Below are positions 17,531 to 27,216 of a stretch of 64,000 nucleotides of DNA, in pieces. Within the stretch, counting starts at the first letter, position 1; each line of letters opens with the position of its first letter. This DNA is from Mesorhizobium sp. YC-39 (GTDB lineage Bacteria; Pseudomonadota; Alphaproteobacteria; Rhizobiales; Rhizobiaceae): positions 496,001 through 560,000 of the forward strand of contig NZ_JAOWPS010000002.1 of NCBI RefSeq assembly GCF_025753795.1. The letters are read 5' to 3'. Under the pieces are notes generated by a model, which did not search any database, was not told the origin of the DNA, and saw only the letters and a program-made list of their open reading frames with translations. The position numbers and the translations under genes were made by a program.

Positions 17531-18850
17531 CTATCCGCGCGGCAGGACCCGCCGGATGACAGATTTTTCCGCCGCCGGCTTCGAAGGTCCGGTCGTATAG
17601 GCCGAAAGCACGGCGGCCGCTGCCACTTCAGCATCCGCGGCATTGCGGGCATGGACCAGCGCCAGCGCTTCACCAGTCCGCACCTCCGCGCCGATTGGCA
17701 ACAGCCTGGTGATGCCGACCGCGTGGTCGATCCTGTCGTCCGGATGCTTGCGGCCGCCGCCGAGGCCGACAACGGCAAGTCCGATGTCGCGGGTCGCGAT
17801 GCCGGTGACAAAACCGTTTCCGGCCGCCTTGACCGCAAGTTCCACCGCCGCCTTCGGCAGGTATTTGTCCGGCTTTTCGACGAAGTCAGCCGGACCGCCG
17901 AGTGCCGCCACCATGCGCCCGAAGACAGAAGCCGCGCGGCCGCCGGCAAGCGTCTCGGTGGCGCGGCGCATGCCGTCCTGGTTGGATGAGGCAAGGCCTG
18001 CCGACTGCAGCATGTCCGCGGCCAGCGCCAGCGTCACATCTTCGAGCCGCCGGTCACGAAAACGGCCGGTAAGGAAGTCGACGGCATTGCGCACCTCGAC
18101 CGCGTTGCCGGCGGCTGACGCCAGCGGCTCGTTCATGCCGGTGACCAGCGCCGAGGCCTTCAGCCCCGCACCGTTGGCGACTTCGACCAGGCTGTTCGCC
18201 AGCGCCGTTGCGTCGCGCGACTTCTCCATGAAGGCGCCGTTGCCGACCTTGACGTCGAGCACAAGTGATTGCAGGCCGGCGGCCAGCTTCTTCGACAGGA
18301 TCGAGGCGGTGATCAGCGGCACAGATTCGACCGTTCCCGTCACGTCGCGGATCGCATAGAGCCTGCGGTCGGCGGGCGCCAGATGCGCGGTTTGGCCGAT
18401 GATGGCGCAGCCGGTTTCGAGCACTGCCTTGTGCAGGCGCGCCACATCCGGCTGGCTGATATAGCCGGGGATCGCATCCATCTTGTCCAGCGTGCCGCCT
18501 GTATGGCCGAGACCTCTGCCCGATATCATCGGCACATAGGCGCCGCAGGCGGCAACGATCGGCGCCAGCATCAGCGAGACATTGTCGCCGACGCCGCCCG
18601 TCGAATGCTTGTCGGTGACCGGGCCTGGCAGGTCCGACCAGTCGAGCACCCCGCCGGAATCGCGCATGGCAAGCGTCAGCGCCACTGCCTCGTCGCGGTT
18701 CATGCCATTGAAGAACACTGCCATGGCGAAGGCCGCGGCCTGGCCGTCCGACACCGTACCCGACGTCAGGCCGTCGATGAAACTGGCGATCTCCTGCGCC
18801 GACAGCCTCTGGCCATCGCGCTTGCGGCGGATGATTTCCTGGGGAAGCAT
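17531..18850 (-). CDS. deoA: Thymidine phosphorylase
   Basis: 439 residues; phosphorolysis of thymidine or deoxyuridine to base and deoxyribose-1-phosphate. The start MLPQEIIRRKRDGQRLSAQE, the phosphate loop KHSTGGVGDNVSLMLAP and SGRGLGHTGGTLDKM identify the family. The ATG at 18850 overlaps the pnp stop (TGATG); an open frame continues upstream to 19126 but lies within pnp. It is the last gene of the salvage run. Confidence 0.95.
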   Translation of the reverse strand: MLPQEIIRRKRDGQRLSAQEIASFIDGLTSGTVSDGQAAAFAMAVFFNGMNRDEAVALTLAMRDSGGVLDWSDLPGPVTDKHSTGGVGDNVSLMLAPIVAACGAYVPMISGRGLGHTGGTLDKMDAIPGYISQPDVARLHKAVLETGCAIIGQTAHLAPADRRLYAIRDVTGTVESVPLITASILSKKLAAGLQSLVLDVKVGNGAFMEKSRDATALANSLVEVANGAGLKASALVTGMNEPLASAAGNAVEVRNAVDFLTGRFRDRRLEDVTLALAADMLQSAGLASSNQDGMRRATETLAGGRAASVFGRMVAALGGPADFVEKPDKYLPKAAVELAVKAAGNGFVTGIATRDIGLAVVGLGGGRKHPDDRIDHAVGITRLLPIGAEVRTGEALALVHARNAADAEVAAAAVLSAYTTGPSKPAAEKSVIRRVLPRG

Positions 18851-19659
18851 CAGCTCTCCGGCAACCCGTCCTGGAACACACGCTGGAGAATGGTCGCCAG
18901 CCGCGCGCCGCCGACCGGCGCCATGTCCTTGGTTTCCTGGTGCGAAAGCTCCGCTCCGGTCATCCCCGCGGCAAGGTTGGTGATGACCGAACAGGCGGCG
19001 ACGCGCAGGCCGAGGAAGCGGGCGAGGATGACCTCCGGCACGGTCGACATGCCAACGGCGTTGGCGCCCATGATCCGCGCCATGCGGATCTCGGCCGGCG
19101 TCTCGAAGCACGGCCCCGAGAACCACATGTAGACGCCCCGGTGCAGCGCCGTGGCTGTCGCCGCCGCCGCCTTCTCGATCGCCTTGCGAATGCCGGCATC
19201 ATAGGCTTCGGTCAGGCCGACGAAGCGGCGATCGCTCGGCTCGCCGATCAGCGGATTGGAGCCCGAGAAATTGATGTGGTCGGTGATCAGCATCACCGAG
19301 CCCGGCCCCATCTCCGGATCGACCGAACCGGCCGCATTGGTGAGGATCAGCTTGGTGACGCCGATGCCGGCGAGCACCTCCAGCGCCGGGCGCATCGCGG
19401 CCGCATTGCCGTGTTCGTAATAATGCGCGCGGCCGGACAGCATCAGCACCGGCGCACCGGCAAACAGCCCCGCCACGACCTCGCCGGCATGGCCGCTGAC
19501 GCCGCTTCTGGGAAAACCCGGCAAGTCGGCATAGGAGATGCGAACGGCGTCCTCGACCTGGTCGACGAGGCCGCCAAGGCCCGAACCGAGCACCAGCGCG
19601 GTTGTCGGCGCCAGCCCGTCCAGCCTTTCGACGAGATGATCGAGTGCTTTTTCTGTCAT
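18850..19659 (-). CDS. Purine-nucleoside phosphorylase (PNP-I type)
   Basis: 269 residues; splits purine nucleosides with phosphate. VLGSGLGGLVDQVE near the N-terminus, the SGRAHYYEH block, LTNAAGSVDPEMGPGSVMLITDH and FSGPCFETPAEIRM are classic for trimeric PNP (PunA/XapA type). MGANAVGMSTVPEVI carries the base-site region. The stop overlaps the deoA start and cdd lies 13 bp upstream, so the three are one unit. Confidence 0.94.
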   Translation of the reverse strand: MTEKALDHLVERLDGLAPTTALVLGSGLGGLVDQVEDAVRISYADLPGFPRSGVSGHAGEVVAGLFAGAPVLMLSGRAHYYEHGNAAAMRPALEVLAGIGVTKLILTNAAGSVDPEMGPGSVMLITDHINFSGSNPLIGEPSDRRFVGLTEAYDAGIRKAIEKAAAATATALHRGVYMWFSGPCFETPAEIRMARIMGANAVGMSTVPEVILARFLGLRVAACSVITNLAAGMTGAELSHQETKDMAPVGGARLATILQRVFQDGLPES

Positions 19660-19672
19660 TTCAGGCAGGTCT

Positions 19673-20065
19673 TCATTTCAGAATATCGCCTTGGAAACTG
19701 TAGGGCAGCATGTCGCCCATCGTCACGGTCTCGACCACGCCGGTATTGTCGCAGAGATAAAGTTTTGTTTCGGGCTGGCAGAACTCGGCCAGCCGCTGGC
19801 GGCAGCCGCCGCAGGGCGAACATTTGGCCGCACGCTCGGCAATGACGGCGATCTCCGTGATCTTGCCGCCGCTGCCCATGATGTAATGGCCGAGCGCGGT
19901 GGTCTCGGCGCACCAGCCTTCCGGATAGGACGCGATCTCGACATTGGCGCCGGCAAAGACACGGCCGTCCTCGGTGCGAAGTGCCGCCCCCACCGGGAAT
20001 TTCGAGTAGGGCGCATAGGCCTTGGCCATGGCGGCCTTGGCCGCTTCGAACAGATCATGCGACAT
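19673..20065 (-). CDS. cdd: Cytidine deaminase
   Basis: 130-residue homotetrameric-type zinc cytidine deaminase; converts cytidine to uridine. FPVGAALRTEDG, the catalytic CAETTALG and the zinc-binding SPCGGCRQRLAEF are all present. The ATG at 20065 gives the usual family length. It sits between the nucleoside permease genes and pnp. Confidence 0.95.
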   Translation of the reverse strand: MSHDLFEAAKAAMAKAYAPYSKFPVGAALRTEDGRVFAGANVEIASYPEGWCAETTALGHYIMGSGGKITEIAVIAERAAKCSPCGGCRQRLAEFCQPETKLYLCDNTGVVETVTMGDMLPYSFQGDILK

Positions 20066-20145
20066 TCGGTTCTTCTCTCGGATGATCTTGTTCAAAACCC
20101 GGCGCTTCCTTTCCCCGCGATGCCGATCCACATTTCAGGATCAGT

Positions 20146-21117
20146 TCAGCGTTCCTTGACGTAGGGCACGCCGCCGGCGCGCGGCGGGATCGCCTTACCG
20201 ATGAAGCCGGCAAGCAGGATCACAGTCAGCACATAGGGCAGCGCCTGCATGAATTGCACCGGCACCTTGCCGATGACCGGCAGCGGCGTGCCTTGCAGAC
20301 GGATCGACAGCGCGTCGAGGAAACCGAAGAGCAGGCAAGCGAACATGGCGTTGACCGGCTTCCACTTGGCGAAGATCAGCGCGGCAAGCGCGATATAGCC
20401 CTTGCCGGCGGTCATGTCCTTCACGAAGCCGCCATTCTGCACCATCGACAGATAGGCTCCGGCAATGCCGGTCAGCACGCCGGTGCAGATCAGCGCCCGG
20501 TAGCGCAGCCAGGCGACGGAAATGCCTGCGGTGTCGACGGCCGCCGGGTTCTCGCCGACGGCGCGCAACCGGAGGCCGAAGCGGGTACGAAACAGCACCC
20601 ACCAGGTGAACGGCACCATCAGGAAGGCGATATAGACCAGTATGGAGTGGCCGGAGATCAGTTCCGCATAGATCGGTCCCAGGATCGGCACGTCCCTGAG
20701 TGCATCGGCGCCGGGCCAGGTGATCGCCTCGAAGCGTTCGCCGGGCGCCAGCGCCGGCGTGCGGCCGCCTTGGCTGAACCAGGCCTGGCCGAGCATGATG
20801 GTCGAGCCGGCGGCGATGAAATTGATCGCCACGCCGGAGACGATCTGATTGCCGCGATGGGTGATCGAGGCAAAGCCGTGGATCATGGCGAAGGCGACTG
20901 AGATAAGGATGGCCATGCCCAGCCCGATAAGGGCAGAGTGGAAGACCGATGCGGCGGCGGCACCGGCGAAGGCGCCGACCAGCATCTTGCCCTCGAGCCC
21001 GATATCGAAGACGCCGGCGCGCTCCGAATAGAGGCCGGCGAGGCAGGCCAGCAGCAGCGGCACCGACAGGCGGATGGTCGAGTCGAGTATCTGGATGATG
21101 GCGTTGAACAGGTCCAT
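20146..21117 (-). CDS. BMP-family nucleoside ABC transporter, permease 2
   Basis: 323-residue, multi-spanning inner-membrane permease of the BPD_transp_2 type. YSERAGVFDIGLEGKMLVGAF and LRLRAVGENPAAVDTAGISV are the conserved segments of nucleoside (NupQ/YufQ-like) permeases. The ATG at 21117 follows the stop of permease 1 by two bases. It forms an importer with the genes at 21119-25528, and the downstream cdd-pnp-deoA suggest nucleosides as cargo. Confidence 0.92.
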   Translation of the reverse strand: MDLFNAIIQILDSTIRLSVPLLLACLAGLYSERAGVFDIGLEGKMLVGAFAGAAAASVFHSALIGLGMAILISVAFAMIHGFASITHRGNQIVSGVAINFIAAGSTIMLGQAWFSQGGRTPALAPGERFEAITWPGADALRDVPILGPIYAELISGHSILVYIAFLMVPFTWWVLFRTRFGLRLRAVGENPAAVDTAGISVAWLRYRALICTGVLTGIAGAYLSMVQNGGFVKDMTAGKGYIALAALIFAKWKPVNAMFACLLFGFLDALSIRLQGTPLPVIGKVPVQFMQALPYVLTVILLAGFIGKAIPPRAGGVPYVKER

Positions 21118-21118
21118 C

Positions 21119-22258
21119 TCAGGCGCCCTTCCCCTTGGCCGCTTCGATGCCGACCGACCGCGGACTGAACGAGGCGAACAGCGCCTGGACATAAGGGCGG
21201 AACATGTGCTCGAGCGCGCCGGCGAACAGGATGACCAGACCCTGGATGATGACGATCATGTCGCGCGAAATCGCCGGCATCTCGAAGGCGAGCTCGGCGC
21301 CGCCTTGGTAGAGCATGCCAAACAGGATGGCGGCGAGCACGATGCCGACCGGATGCAGGCGCCCCATCAGCGCCACCGCGATGCCGACAAAACCGGCGCC
21401 CGAGACGAAATCGAGCGCGACATTGTGCTGATCGCCCATCGTCGGGTTAAGCGCCATCATGCCGGCCAGCGCGCCCGAGATCATCATGGCGATGATGATG
21501 ATGCGGGTTTCCGAAATGCCGGCATAGCGTGCCGCCTTCGGGCTGTGGCCATAGGTGCGCATCTCGTAGCCGAGCCTGGTGCGCCAGATCAGCAGCCAGA
21601 CCAGCAAGGCCATGACCAGCGCCAGCAGGAAGCAGATGTTGAGCGGCGCCGAGCGTATCTTGGCGCCGAACAGTTCGATGACCCAGTTGAGCTTCGGCAG
21701 TTGCGCACCCTCAAGGAAGGTGCGCGTCTGCGGCGCCATCGAACTCGGAGGCTTCAGGAACCCGACCAGCGCATAGACCATGACGCTGGCGGCGATGAAA
21801 TTGAACATGATTGTGGTGATGACGATGTGCGAGCCGCGCTTGGCCTGCAGATAGGCCGGGATCAGCGCCCACAGCGCGCCCATCGCCGCCGAGGCGACGA
21901 TGGCGATTGGAAAGGTGAGCCACCAAGGCAGCACGCTGTCGAACGCCAGGCAGACGATGCCGATGCCGAGACCGGCAATATAGCCCTGGCCCTCGCCACC
22001 GATGTTGAACAGGCCGCAATGCGCCGCCACCGCCACCGAAAGCCCGCTGAAGATGAAGGTGGTGGCGTAGAAAAGCGTAAAAGCGATGCCCTGCCCCCTG
22101 CCGAATGCGCCTTCGACCAGGATCACGGCCGCGCGGAACGGGTTCTCGCCGACCAGCATGACGACGAAGCCGGCGACCACAAAAGCGACGGCGAGATTGA
22201 TCACCGGGATCAGCCCGTAATCGGCCCAGGCCGGCAGCTTGGCGTAAGGCGTGCTCAT
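21119..22258 (-). CDS. BMP-family nucleoside ABC transporter, permease 1
   Basis: 379-residue integral membrane permease. CGLFNIGGEGQGYIAGLG and YEMRTYGHSPKAARYAGISE are typical of the NupP/YufP-like subunit. The start overlaps the ATPase stop by 4 bp (ATGA). It pairs with permease 2 to form the channel. Confidence 0.93.
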   Translation of the reverse strand: MSTPYAKLPAWADYGLIPVINLAVAFVVAGFVVMLVGENPFRAAVILVEGAFGRGQGIAFTLFYATTFIFSGLSVAVAAHCGLFNIGGEGQGYIAGLGIGIVCLAFDSVLPWWLTFPIAIVASAAMGALWALIPAYLQAKRGSHIVITTIMFNFIAASVMVYALVGFLKPPSSMAPQTRTFLEGAQLPKLNWVIELFGAKIRSAPLNICFLLALVMALLVWLLIWRTRLGYEMRTYGHSPKAARYAGISETRIIIIAMMISGALAGMMALNPTMGDQHNVALDFVSGAGFVGIAVALMGRLHPVGIVLAAILFGMLYQGGAELAFEMPAISRDMIVIIQGLVILFAGALEHMFRPYVQALFASFSPRSVGIEAAKGKGA

Positions 22259-23787
22259 TCCGCAGCCTCCCGCTGCTCGACACCGGCCATCAGCAGGCCG
22301 AGTTCGCCTTCGCTCGCCTCGGGACTGCGCTCGCCGACGATGCGGCCGGCAAACATCACCAGGATGCGGTCGGACAGCGAACGGATCTCGTCGAGCTCGA
22401 CCGAGACCACCAGCACCGCCTTGCCCTGATCGCGCATGGCGATCAGCCGCTTGTGGATGAATTCGATGGCGCCGACGTCGACGCCGCGCGTCGGCTGGCC
22501 AACGATCAGCACGCCCGGATCCTGTTCCATTTCCCGCGCCAGCACGATCTTCTGCTGGTTGCCGCCGGAGAAATTGGCGGTCTTGAGCCGGCAGTCCGCC
22601 GGGCGGATGTCGTATTTTGTGATCTTGTCCTTGGCGTCGTTGCGAATGGCATCGATGTCAAGGAAGGGGCCTTTGAGATAGCGCTCGTCGTCGTGATAGC
22701 CGAGGATCGAATTCTCGTTCTCCTCGAAGGCCAGCACCAGGCCGACATGATGGCGATCCTCTGGCACATGGGCGAGCCCACGGTCGCGCAATTCGCCGGG
22801 ATCGGCGGCCCCGGTGAGGTCGATCGGCTTGCCGTCAAGCATGACGGAACCGGAGACGGCGCGCCTGATGCCGGAGATCGCCTCAAGCAGTTCGGACTGG
22901 CCGTTGCCGGCCACACCCGCGATACCGACGATCTCGCCGGCACGCAGTTCGAAGGAGATATCGTCGACCATGGTCACGCCACGCGAATCCTTCACCGTCA
23001 GGTTCTTGACCGCGAGCTTGACGGCGCCGGCCTCCGCTTCGCCCTTCTCGACCCTCAAGAGCACGCGCCGTCCGACCATCAGCTCGGCCAGTTCCCCGAC
23101 CGTGGTCTCTTTTGTCACCCTGGTCGCCACCATCGTGCCCTGGCGCATGACCGAGACGGTGTCGGTGATCGCCATGATCTCGCGCAGCTTGTGGGTGATC
23201 AGCACCACCGTCTTGCCCTGCTCCTTCAACTGCTTGAGGATGCGGAACAGATGATCGGCCTCGGCCGGCGTCAGCACGCCCGTCGGCTCGTCGAGGATCA
23301 GGATCTCGGCACCGCGATAGAGCGCCTTCAGGATCTCGACGCGCTGCTGCAGGCCGACCGGCAGTTCCTCGATGATCGCATCGGGATCGACCTCTAGCCC
23401 GTATTCGCGCTCAAGCCGTTCGAGTTCGGAGCGCGCCTTGGCGATGCTCTTCTTCAGCAGAGCATCGCTTTCGGCGCCAAGAATGACGTTTTCCAGCACC
23501 GTGAAATTGTCGACCAGCATGAAATGCTGGTGCACCATGCCGATGCCCAGCGCGATCGCATCGTTGGGCGTCTTGATCGAGGCAGGCTTGCCGCCGACGC
23601 GGATTTCGCCGCTGTCGGCCTGGTAGAAACCATAGAGGATCGACATCAGCGTCGACTTGCCGGCGCCGTTCTCGCCGACAATACCGTGGATGGTGCCGCG
23701 CACGATCTCCAGGTTGATGTCGCGGTTGGCGCGAACGGCGCCAAAACTCTTGTTGATGCCGATCAGCTCGATTGCGGCTTGCGCCAT
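22255..23787 (-). CDS. Nucleoside ABC transporter ATP-binding protein (two ABC domains)
   Basis: 510 residues with two fused ABC domains, as in ribose and nucleoside importers. Domain 1 has Walker A GENGAGKS, a signature-like region ELPVGLQQRVEI and Walker B ILILDEPT. Domain 2 has a degenerate Walker A (GVAGNGQS), signature FSGGNQQK and Walker B region IVGQPTRGVD, where the usual Asp-Glu is replaced. This asymmetry is normal for the BMP-associated family. The start at 23787 precedes MAQAAIELIGINKSFG. It is the first gene of the transporter-salvage run. Confidence 0.94.
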   Translation of the reverse strand: MAQAAIELIGINKSFGAVRANRDINLEIVRGTIHGIVGENGAGKSTLMSILYGFYQADSGEIRVGGKPASIKTPNDAIALGIGMVHQHFMLVDNFTVLENVILGAESDALLKKSIAKARSELERLEREYGLEVDPDAIIEELPVGLQQRVEILKALYRGAEILILDEPTGVLTPAEADHLFRILKQLKEQGKTVVLITHKLREIMAITDTVSVMRQGTMVATRVTKETTVGELAELMVGRRVLLRVEKGEAEAGAVKLAVKNLTVKDSRGVTMVDDISFELRAGEIVGIAGVAGNGQSELLEAISGIRRAVSGSVMLDGKPIDLTGAADPGELRDRGLAHVPEDRHHVGLVLAFEENENSILGYHDDERYLKGPFLDIDAIRNDAKDKITKYDIRPADCRLKTANFSGGNQQKIVLAREMEQDPGVLIVGQPTRGVDVGAIEFIHKRLIAMRDQGKAVLVVSVELDEIRSLSDRILVMFAGRIVGERSPEASEGELGLLMAGVEQREAAE

Positions 23788-23992
23788 GCAGCCATTCCCA
23801 CTCTTATTTTTTATCGCTTGGTCAAAACGCCTAGCATGACGCCTCGCCTGTGCCAATTGGCTGGAACAGCATCCACTCTCGACAAATCCCGGCGCGCTTG
23901 TCAATTTCGAACGTGGCCGCAGCCTTCACATTCGCTAATATTGAATTCCGCATCACTTTGGGGCTGCACAGCCAAGATCCGAGGATTTTCGA

Positions 23993-24202
23993 ATGATCAT
24001 GCCCGCCGACCGGCTGACGACGCTGGAAATCCGCGCCGCAGAGCAGGAGAAGACCATCGAGGAATTGTCCGACCAGATCGCCGAGCAGTGGAAGGTGATC
24101 GAGCGCATGCAGCGCAAGCTCGATGCGCTGACCGACCGCTTCCTGGTGCTGGAGGAACAGGCCGCGCCCGACGTGCCGGTGACCAAACCGCCGCATTGGT
24201 AG
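23993..24202 (+). CDS. slyX: SlyX family protein
   Basis: 69 residues, mostly one coiled coil. LTTLEIRAAEQEKTIEELSD followed by the heptad pattern through VLEEQ and the C-terminal PHW motif (TKPPHW) match SlyX. The function is unknown despite its wide distribution. It is transcribed opposite to the ABC operon and precedes a small membrane protein by 13 bp. Confidence 0.85.
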   Translation: MIMPADRLTTLEIRAAEQEKTIEELSDQIAEQWKVIERMQRKLDALTDRFLVLEEQAAPDVPVTKPPHW

Positions 24203-24215
24203 GGGAGCAACGGCC

Positions 24216-24419
24216 ATGGCAGATGGAAGCGGCGGCAGCGGCCATGACAAGGCAAAACCGCCGGTGATCGACAGCTTGCGGCGGCCGCCTCATGGCATCG
24301 GCCTGCACACGCTCGGCGGCCGGCGTGGATTTGCCGTCGCCATCGGGCTGATTGTGGCCTTCGCGCTAGGCTATCTGGCGGCGTTGTGGTCGGGCGCCGC
24401 AATTGTCGCGCTGCCATGA
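24216..24419 (+). CDS. Small single-pass membrane protein
   Basis: 67 residues, not recognised. The first 40 are polar with Gly, Lys and Arg; the last 25 (FAVAIGLIVAFALGYLAALW) form one membrane helix. The start lies 13 bp after slyX with GGGAGCAACGGCC upstream, so the two are probably co-expressed. Confidence 0.6.
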   Translation: MADGSGGSGHDKAKPPVIDSLRRPPHGIGLHTLGGRRGFAVAIGLIVAFALGYLAALWSGAAIVALP

Positions 24420-24487
24420 GCCCAGGGCAGGCAACTACGTCAGAGCGAAGTGGGTCCACCCTAGCCGACCGGGGAATGGATAAAGCA

Positions 24488-24515
24488 AAGCCGCCGGGTT
24501 TTCACCCGGCGGCTT
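24488..24515 (-). terminator. Rho-independent terminator after the BMP gene
   Basis: AAGCCGCCGGGT (24488-24499) is perfectly inverted as ACCCGGCGGCTT (24504-24515). On the minus strand it is followed by TTTGCTTTA. It lies 23 bp after the binding-protein stop. Confidence 0.85.
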
Positions 24516-24538
24516 CGATCGGATCAGCGGTGTCGCGA

Positions 24539-25528
24539 TCAATATGGGCAGGCGTTGTCCGACATGTAGTCGTGCACCTTGATGGTGCCGGCGATGATGT
24601 CGGCCTTGGCCTTTTCGACCGCCGCCTTCATCGCATCGTCGACAAGCGCCTTGTTGTTGTCGTCCATGGCATAGTCGACGCCGCCTTCCTTGAGGCCAAG
24701 GTCGTTGATGCCGGCGGTGAACTTGCCGTCCTTGGCGTCCATGAAGGTGTTGTAGACGGCAACGTCGACGCGCTTGACCATCGAGGTCAGCACCTTGCCG
24801 GGTTGCAGACCGTTCTGGTTAGAGTCGACGCCGATGCCGAGCTTGCCTGCGTCCGCCGCTGCCTGCAGCACGCCGACACCGGTGCCGCCCGCCGCCGCGT
24901 AGACCACGTCGGCGCCCTGGTCGATCTGTGTCTTGGCGATTTCGCCGCCCTTGGCGGGATCGTTCCATGCCGCCGGCGTGTCGCCGGTCATGTTCTGGAA
25001 GACTTCGGTAGCACCTGCCGCCTTGGCGCCGCCGACAAAACCACAGCCGAACCTGCGGATCAGCGGAATGTCCATACCGCCGATGAAGCCGACCTTCTTG
25101 GACTTGGAAGCCATCGCCGCCATCACGCCGACGAGGTAGGAGCCTTCCTGCTCCTTGTAGACCAGGGAGCGGACATTGGGCTTGTCGACGACCATGTCGA
25201 TGATGGCGAATTTGGTGTCGGGAAACTCCGTCGCGATCTTGTCCAGCGCGTCCGACCAGGAAAAGCCCGCCATGACGATCGGATTGCGACCGTCCTCGGC
25301 GAAACGGCGCAGCGCCTGCTCACGCTGGGTGGCGTTGGAGACCTCGAATTCCACATAGGGGATGCCGGTCTCGGTCTTGAACTTTTCGGCACCATTGTAG
25401 GACGCTTCGTTGAACGACTTGTCGAACTTGCCGCCCAGATCATAGAGAATCGCGGGCTGGATGTCCGCGGCGAAGGCCGGAAGAACCATTGCAACTGCGG
25501 CCAAGAGGCCGAGAACGATACGTTTCAT
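24539..25528 (-). CDS. BMP-family nucleoside-binding periplasmic protein
   Basis: 329-residue exported substrate-binding protein of the BMP (PnrA-like) family. A signal peptide (MKRIVLGLLAAVAMVLPAFA) is followed by GGKFDKSFNEASYNGAEKF, the family hallmark, then GFIGGMDIPLIRRFGCGF and ADVVYAAAGGTGVGV. It delivers nucleosides to the permease/ATPase genes at 20146-23787. slyX and a small gene, on the other strand, separate it from them. A 229-bp region upstream holds its promoter and the msrA terminator. Confidence 0.93.
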   Translation of the reverse strand: MKRIVLGLLAAVAMVLPAFAADIQPAILYDLGGKFDKSFNEASYNGAEKFKTETGIPYVEFEVSNATQREQALRRFAEDGRNPIVMAGFSWSDALDKIATEFPDTKFAIIDMVVDKPNVRSLVYKEQEGSYLVGVMAAMASKSKKVGFIGGMDIPLIRRFGCGFVGGAKAAGATEVFQNMTGDTPAAWNDPAKGGEIAKTQIDQGADVVYAAAGGTGVGVLQAAADAGKLGIGVDSNQNGLQPGKVLTSMVKRVDVAVYNTFMDAKDGKFTAGINDLGLKEGGVDYAMDDNNKALVDDAMKAAVEKAKADIIAGTIKVHDYMSDNACPY

Positions 25529-25690
25529 GTGATCCACACCCTGTCGGTTATTTTTTCCGTTACGCACCGCCTGCCTACCCGGTTCTCCGGCAGGCATGCG
25601 GCATCAGGCAGGAGTGTCTTCCTCCCGCTTGGGGCCAATCTGGCACGGCCCGAAACAAAATTCACGCGGAATTTTGACCTCTTGGAAAAG

Positions 25691-25715
25691 CGTGGCGCCG
25701 CACATCGGCGCCACG
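25691..25715 (-). terminator. Terminator after msrA
   Basis: CGTGGCGCC (25691-25699) is inverted as GGCGCCACG (25707-25715); on the minus strand CTTTTCC follows. It lies in the 229-bp gap between the BMP gene and msrA. Confidence 0.65.
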
Positions 25716-25757
25716 ATAATTCCTTTTGCCAAAGGTCTCAGGCCTTCGCCAAAGCCC

Positions 25758-26423
25758 TCAGGCGGAGACGGCAGCCGGAATGGCGCAGGCGACGCCGGTG
25801 CCCTGCAGATTGCAATAGCCGTAGGGATTCTTCGCCAGATATTGCTGATGGTCTTCCTCGGCGAAGTAGAACTCGGGCGCCGGCGCGATCTCGGTGGTGA
25901 TCTTGCCGTGATTTGCGCCACGCAAGGAGGCTTCGTAAGCGTCGCGCGAGGCGATCGCCGCCTGATATTGCGCGTCGCTGTAAGTGTAGATCGCCGAGCG
26001 GTAGGTGGTGCCGACATCGTTGCCCTGGCGCATGCCTTGCGTCGGGTCATGGCTCTCCCAGAACAGCTTCAAAAGCTCCATGTAAGACACGATCTTCGGG
26101 TCGTAGACGACGAGCACGACTTCGGCATGACCGGTGAGGCCGGTGCAGGTTTCCTGATAGGTCGGGTTGGGGGTGACGCCGCCTGCATAGCCGACCGCGG
26201 TGACCCAGACACCTTCGGTCTGCCAGAACAGGCGCTCAGCGCCCCAGAAGCAGCCCAGCCCGAACATCGCCGTCTCCAGCCCCTCGGGATAAGGTCCCTT
26301 GAGCGGCCTCTTCGAGACAAAATGCTTGGATGCCGTCGGGATCGCCTTGGCGCGGCCTGGCAGCGCCTCGGCGGGCTTCGGCAGATTGAGCTTCTTGTTC
26401 AGCACATCGCTGAGAAAAAACAT
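25758..26423 (-). CDS. msrA: Peptide-methionine (S)-S-oxide reductase
   Basis: 221 residues; repairs oxidised methionine. The catalytic cysteine lies in [14 protein letters not shown] near residue 57, followed by VGYAGG and [12 protein letters not shown]. The C-terminus ([11 protein letters not shown]) holds resolving cysteines. An N-terminal extension of about 45 residues before the core ([15 protein letters not shown]) is normal for the longer MsrA form. No signal peptide, so cytoplasmic. Confidence 0.95.
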   Translation of the reverse strand: MFFLSDVLNKKLNLPKPAEALPGRAKAIPTASKHFVSKRPLKGPYPEGLETAMFGLGCFWGAERLFWQTEGVWVTAVGYAGGVTPNPTYQETCTGLTGHAEVVLVVYDPKIVSYMELLKLFWESHDPTQGMRQGNDVGTTYRSAIYTYSDAQYQAAIASRDAYEASLRGANHGKITTEIAPAPEFYFAEEDHQQYLAKNPYGYCNLQGTGVACAIPAAVSA

Positions 26424-26500
26424 GCGCAGTCTCCCTTTCTCTTTATTGGGATTATTTGGGATTTCTCTTCGTTTGGGGACGCCGGAAGATCACTGGGTCA

Positions 26501-26824
26501 TTACGTCGGGGCAAACCGCCCGGTCGGCCGCTCTCGTCTGTAGCCGATCATGTAGAGAATGAAGGCAAGCACCGCGAACACCGCAAAGCCTGGCTGGTTG
26601 AGCACGAAGGCGATGACGCCGTCCCACAGCAGCGAGCTGACCTTGTCGCGGACGAAGCTTTCGAAGGCGCTTCGCGTATCGGGCGAGACGGCGAGCCAGC
26701 TAATATTGAGCGGCGTCAGCACCAGCGCAGAGGCCGCTACCGACCGTGTCGTGTCGAGCACTGCCATGATGACGGAAACCGAAAGCGCCACCATCGCCGC
26801 GAGACGGAAAAGAAAGCGGAGCAT
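26501..26824 (-). CDS. Small two-helix membrane protein
   Basis: 107 residues, not assigned to a named family. The first hydrophobic segment (LFRLAAMVALSVSVIMAVL) is near the N-terminus and the second (FAVFAVLAFILYMIGY) near the C-terminus, with an amphipathic part between. The ATG at 26824 follows a strong GGGGAGGGAAGG site; the open frame runs further upstream but without a comparable ribosome site. Proteins of this shape are common in Rhizobiales. Confidence 0.65.
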   Translation of the reverse strand: MLRFLFRLAAMVALSVSVIMAVLDTTRSVAASALVLTPLNISWLAVSPDTRSAFESFVRDKVSSLLWDGVIAFVLNQPGFAVFAVLAFILYMIGYRRERPTGRFAPT

Positions 26825-27216
26825 CCAGACCTTCCCTCCCCAAGGACTTCCATTTGTCTGTTTCGGACTGAGAGATAGTGCGCGCGCGCCTTGTTCGCAA
26901 TCGCGACACGCGAAATTGAAGCGTCTGAACAATCGGCACTCACGGATCGGCGGCCCTGTCGCGCATCGCGGGCGCAGCCTCGGCTGCGCGGCAAAACCAC
27001 CTTTGCCCGGCAAAGCGAATAGAGAGCCGTTATGGCTTGGCATTCGACGCCGGATCGACTAGATGAGCCCCGCGCCTGTTGCTTTGACGGCTTGGGCGCC
27101 AAGGGCACGCCGCTGGTTGACGGCGTCCACGGTGCGGAGATTCCGGACCGGATTTCAAGGGAGTTGCATGTTCCCCAACCCGCGCGGTGAAACCGGCCGA
27201 TGCGACATGCCAAGAC
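26825..27216. other. Intergenic region before tRNA-Ser
   Basis: 392 bp without a convincing gene. It should hold the promoters for the membrane protein (minus) and tRNA-Ser (plus). A CGCGCGCGCC run and several GC-rich inverted stretches are visible, but no clear -35/-10 pair. Confidence 0.5.

Noticed and set aside
21074..22429. A 451-codon frame opposite the permease genes
   Set aside because: Antisense to two well-supported permeases, and its Asp/Arg/His-rich sequence is what a reversed membrane protein gives.
25529..25600. A purine riboswitch upstream of the nucleoside-binding protein gene
   Set aside because: Only a simple GCCTGCC/GGCAGGC hairpin is visible; the conserved loop residues of purine aptamers were not found.
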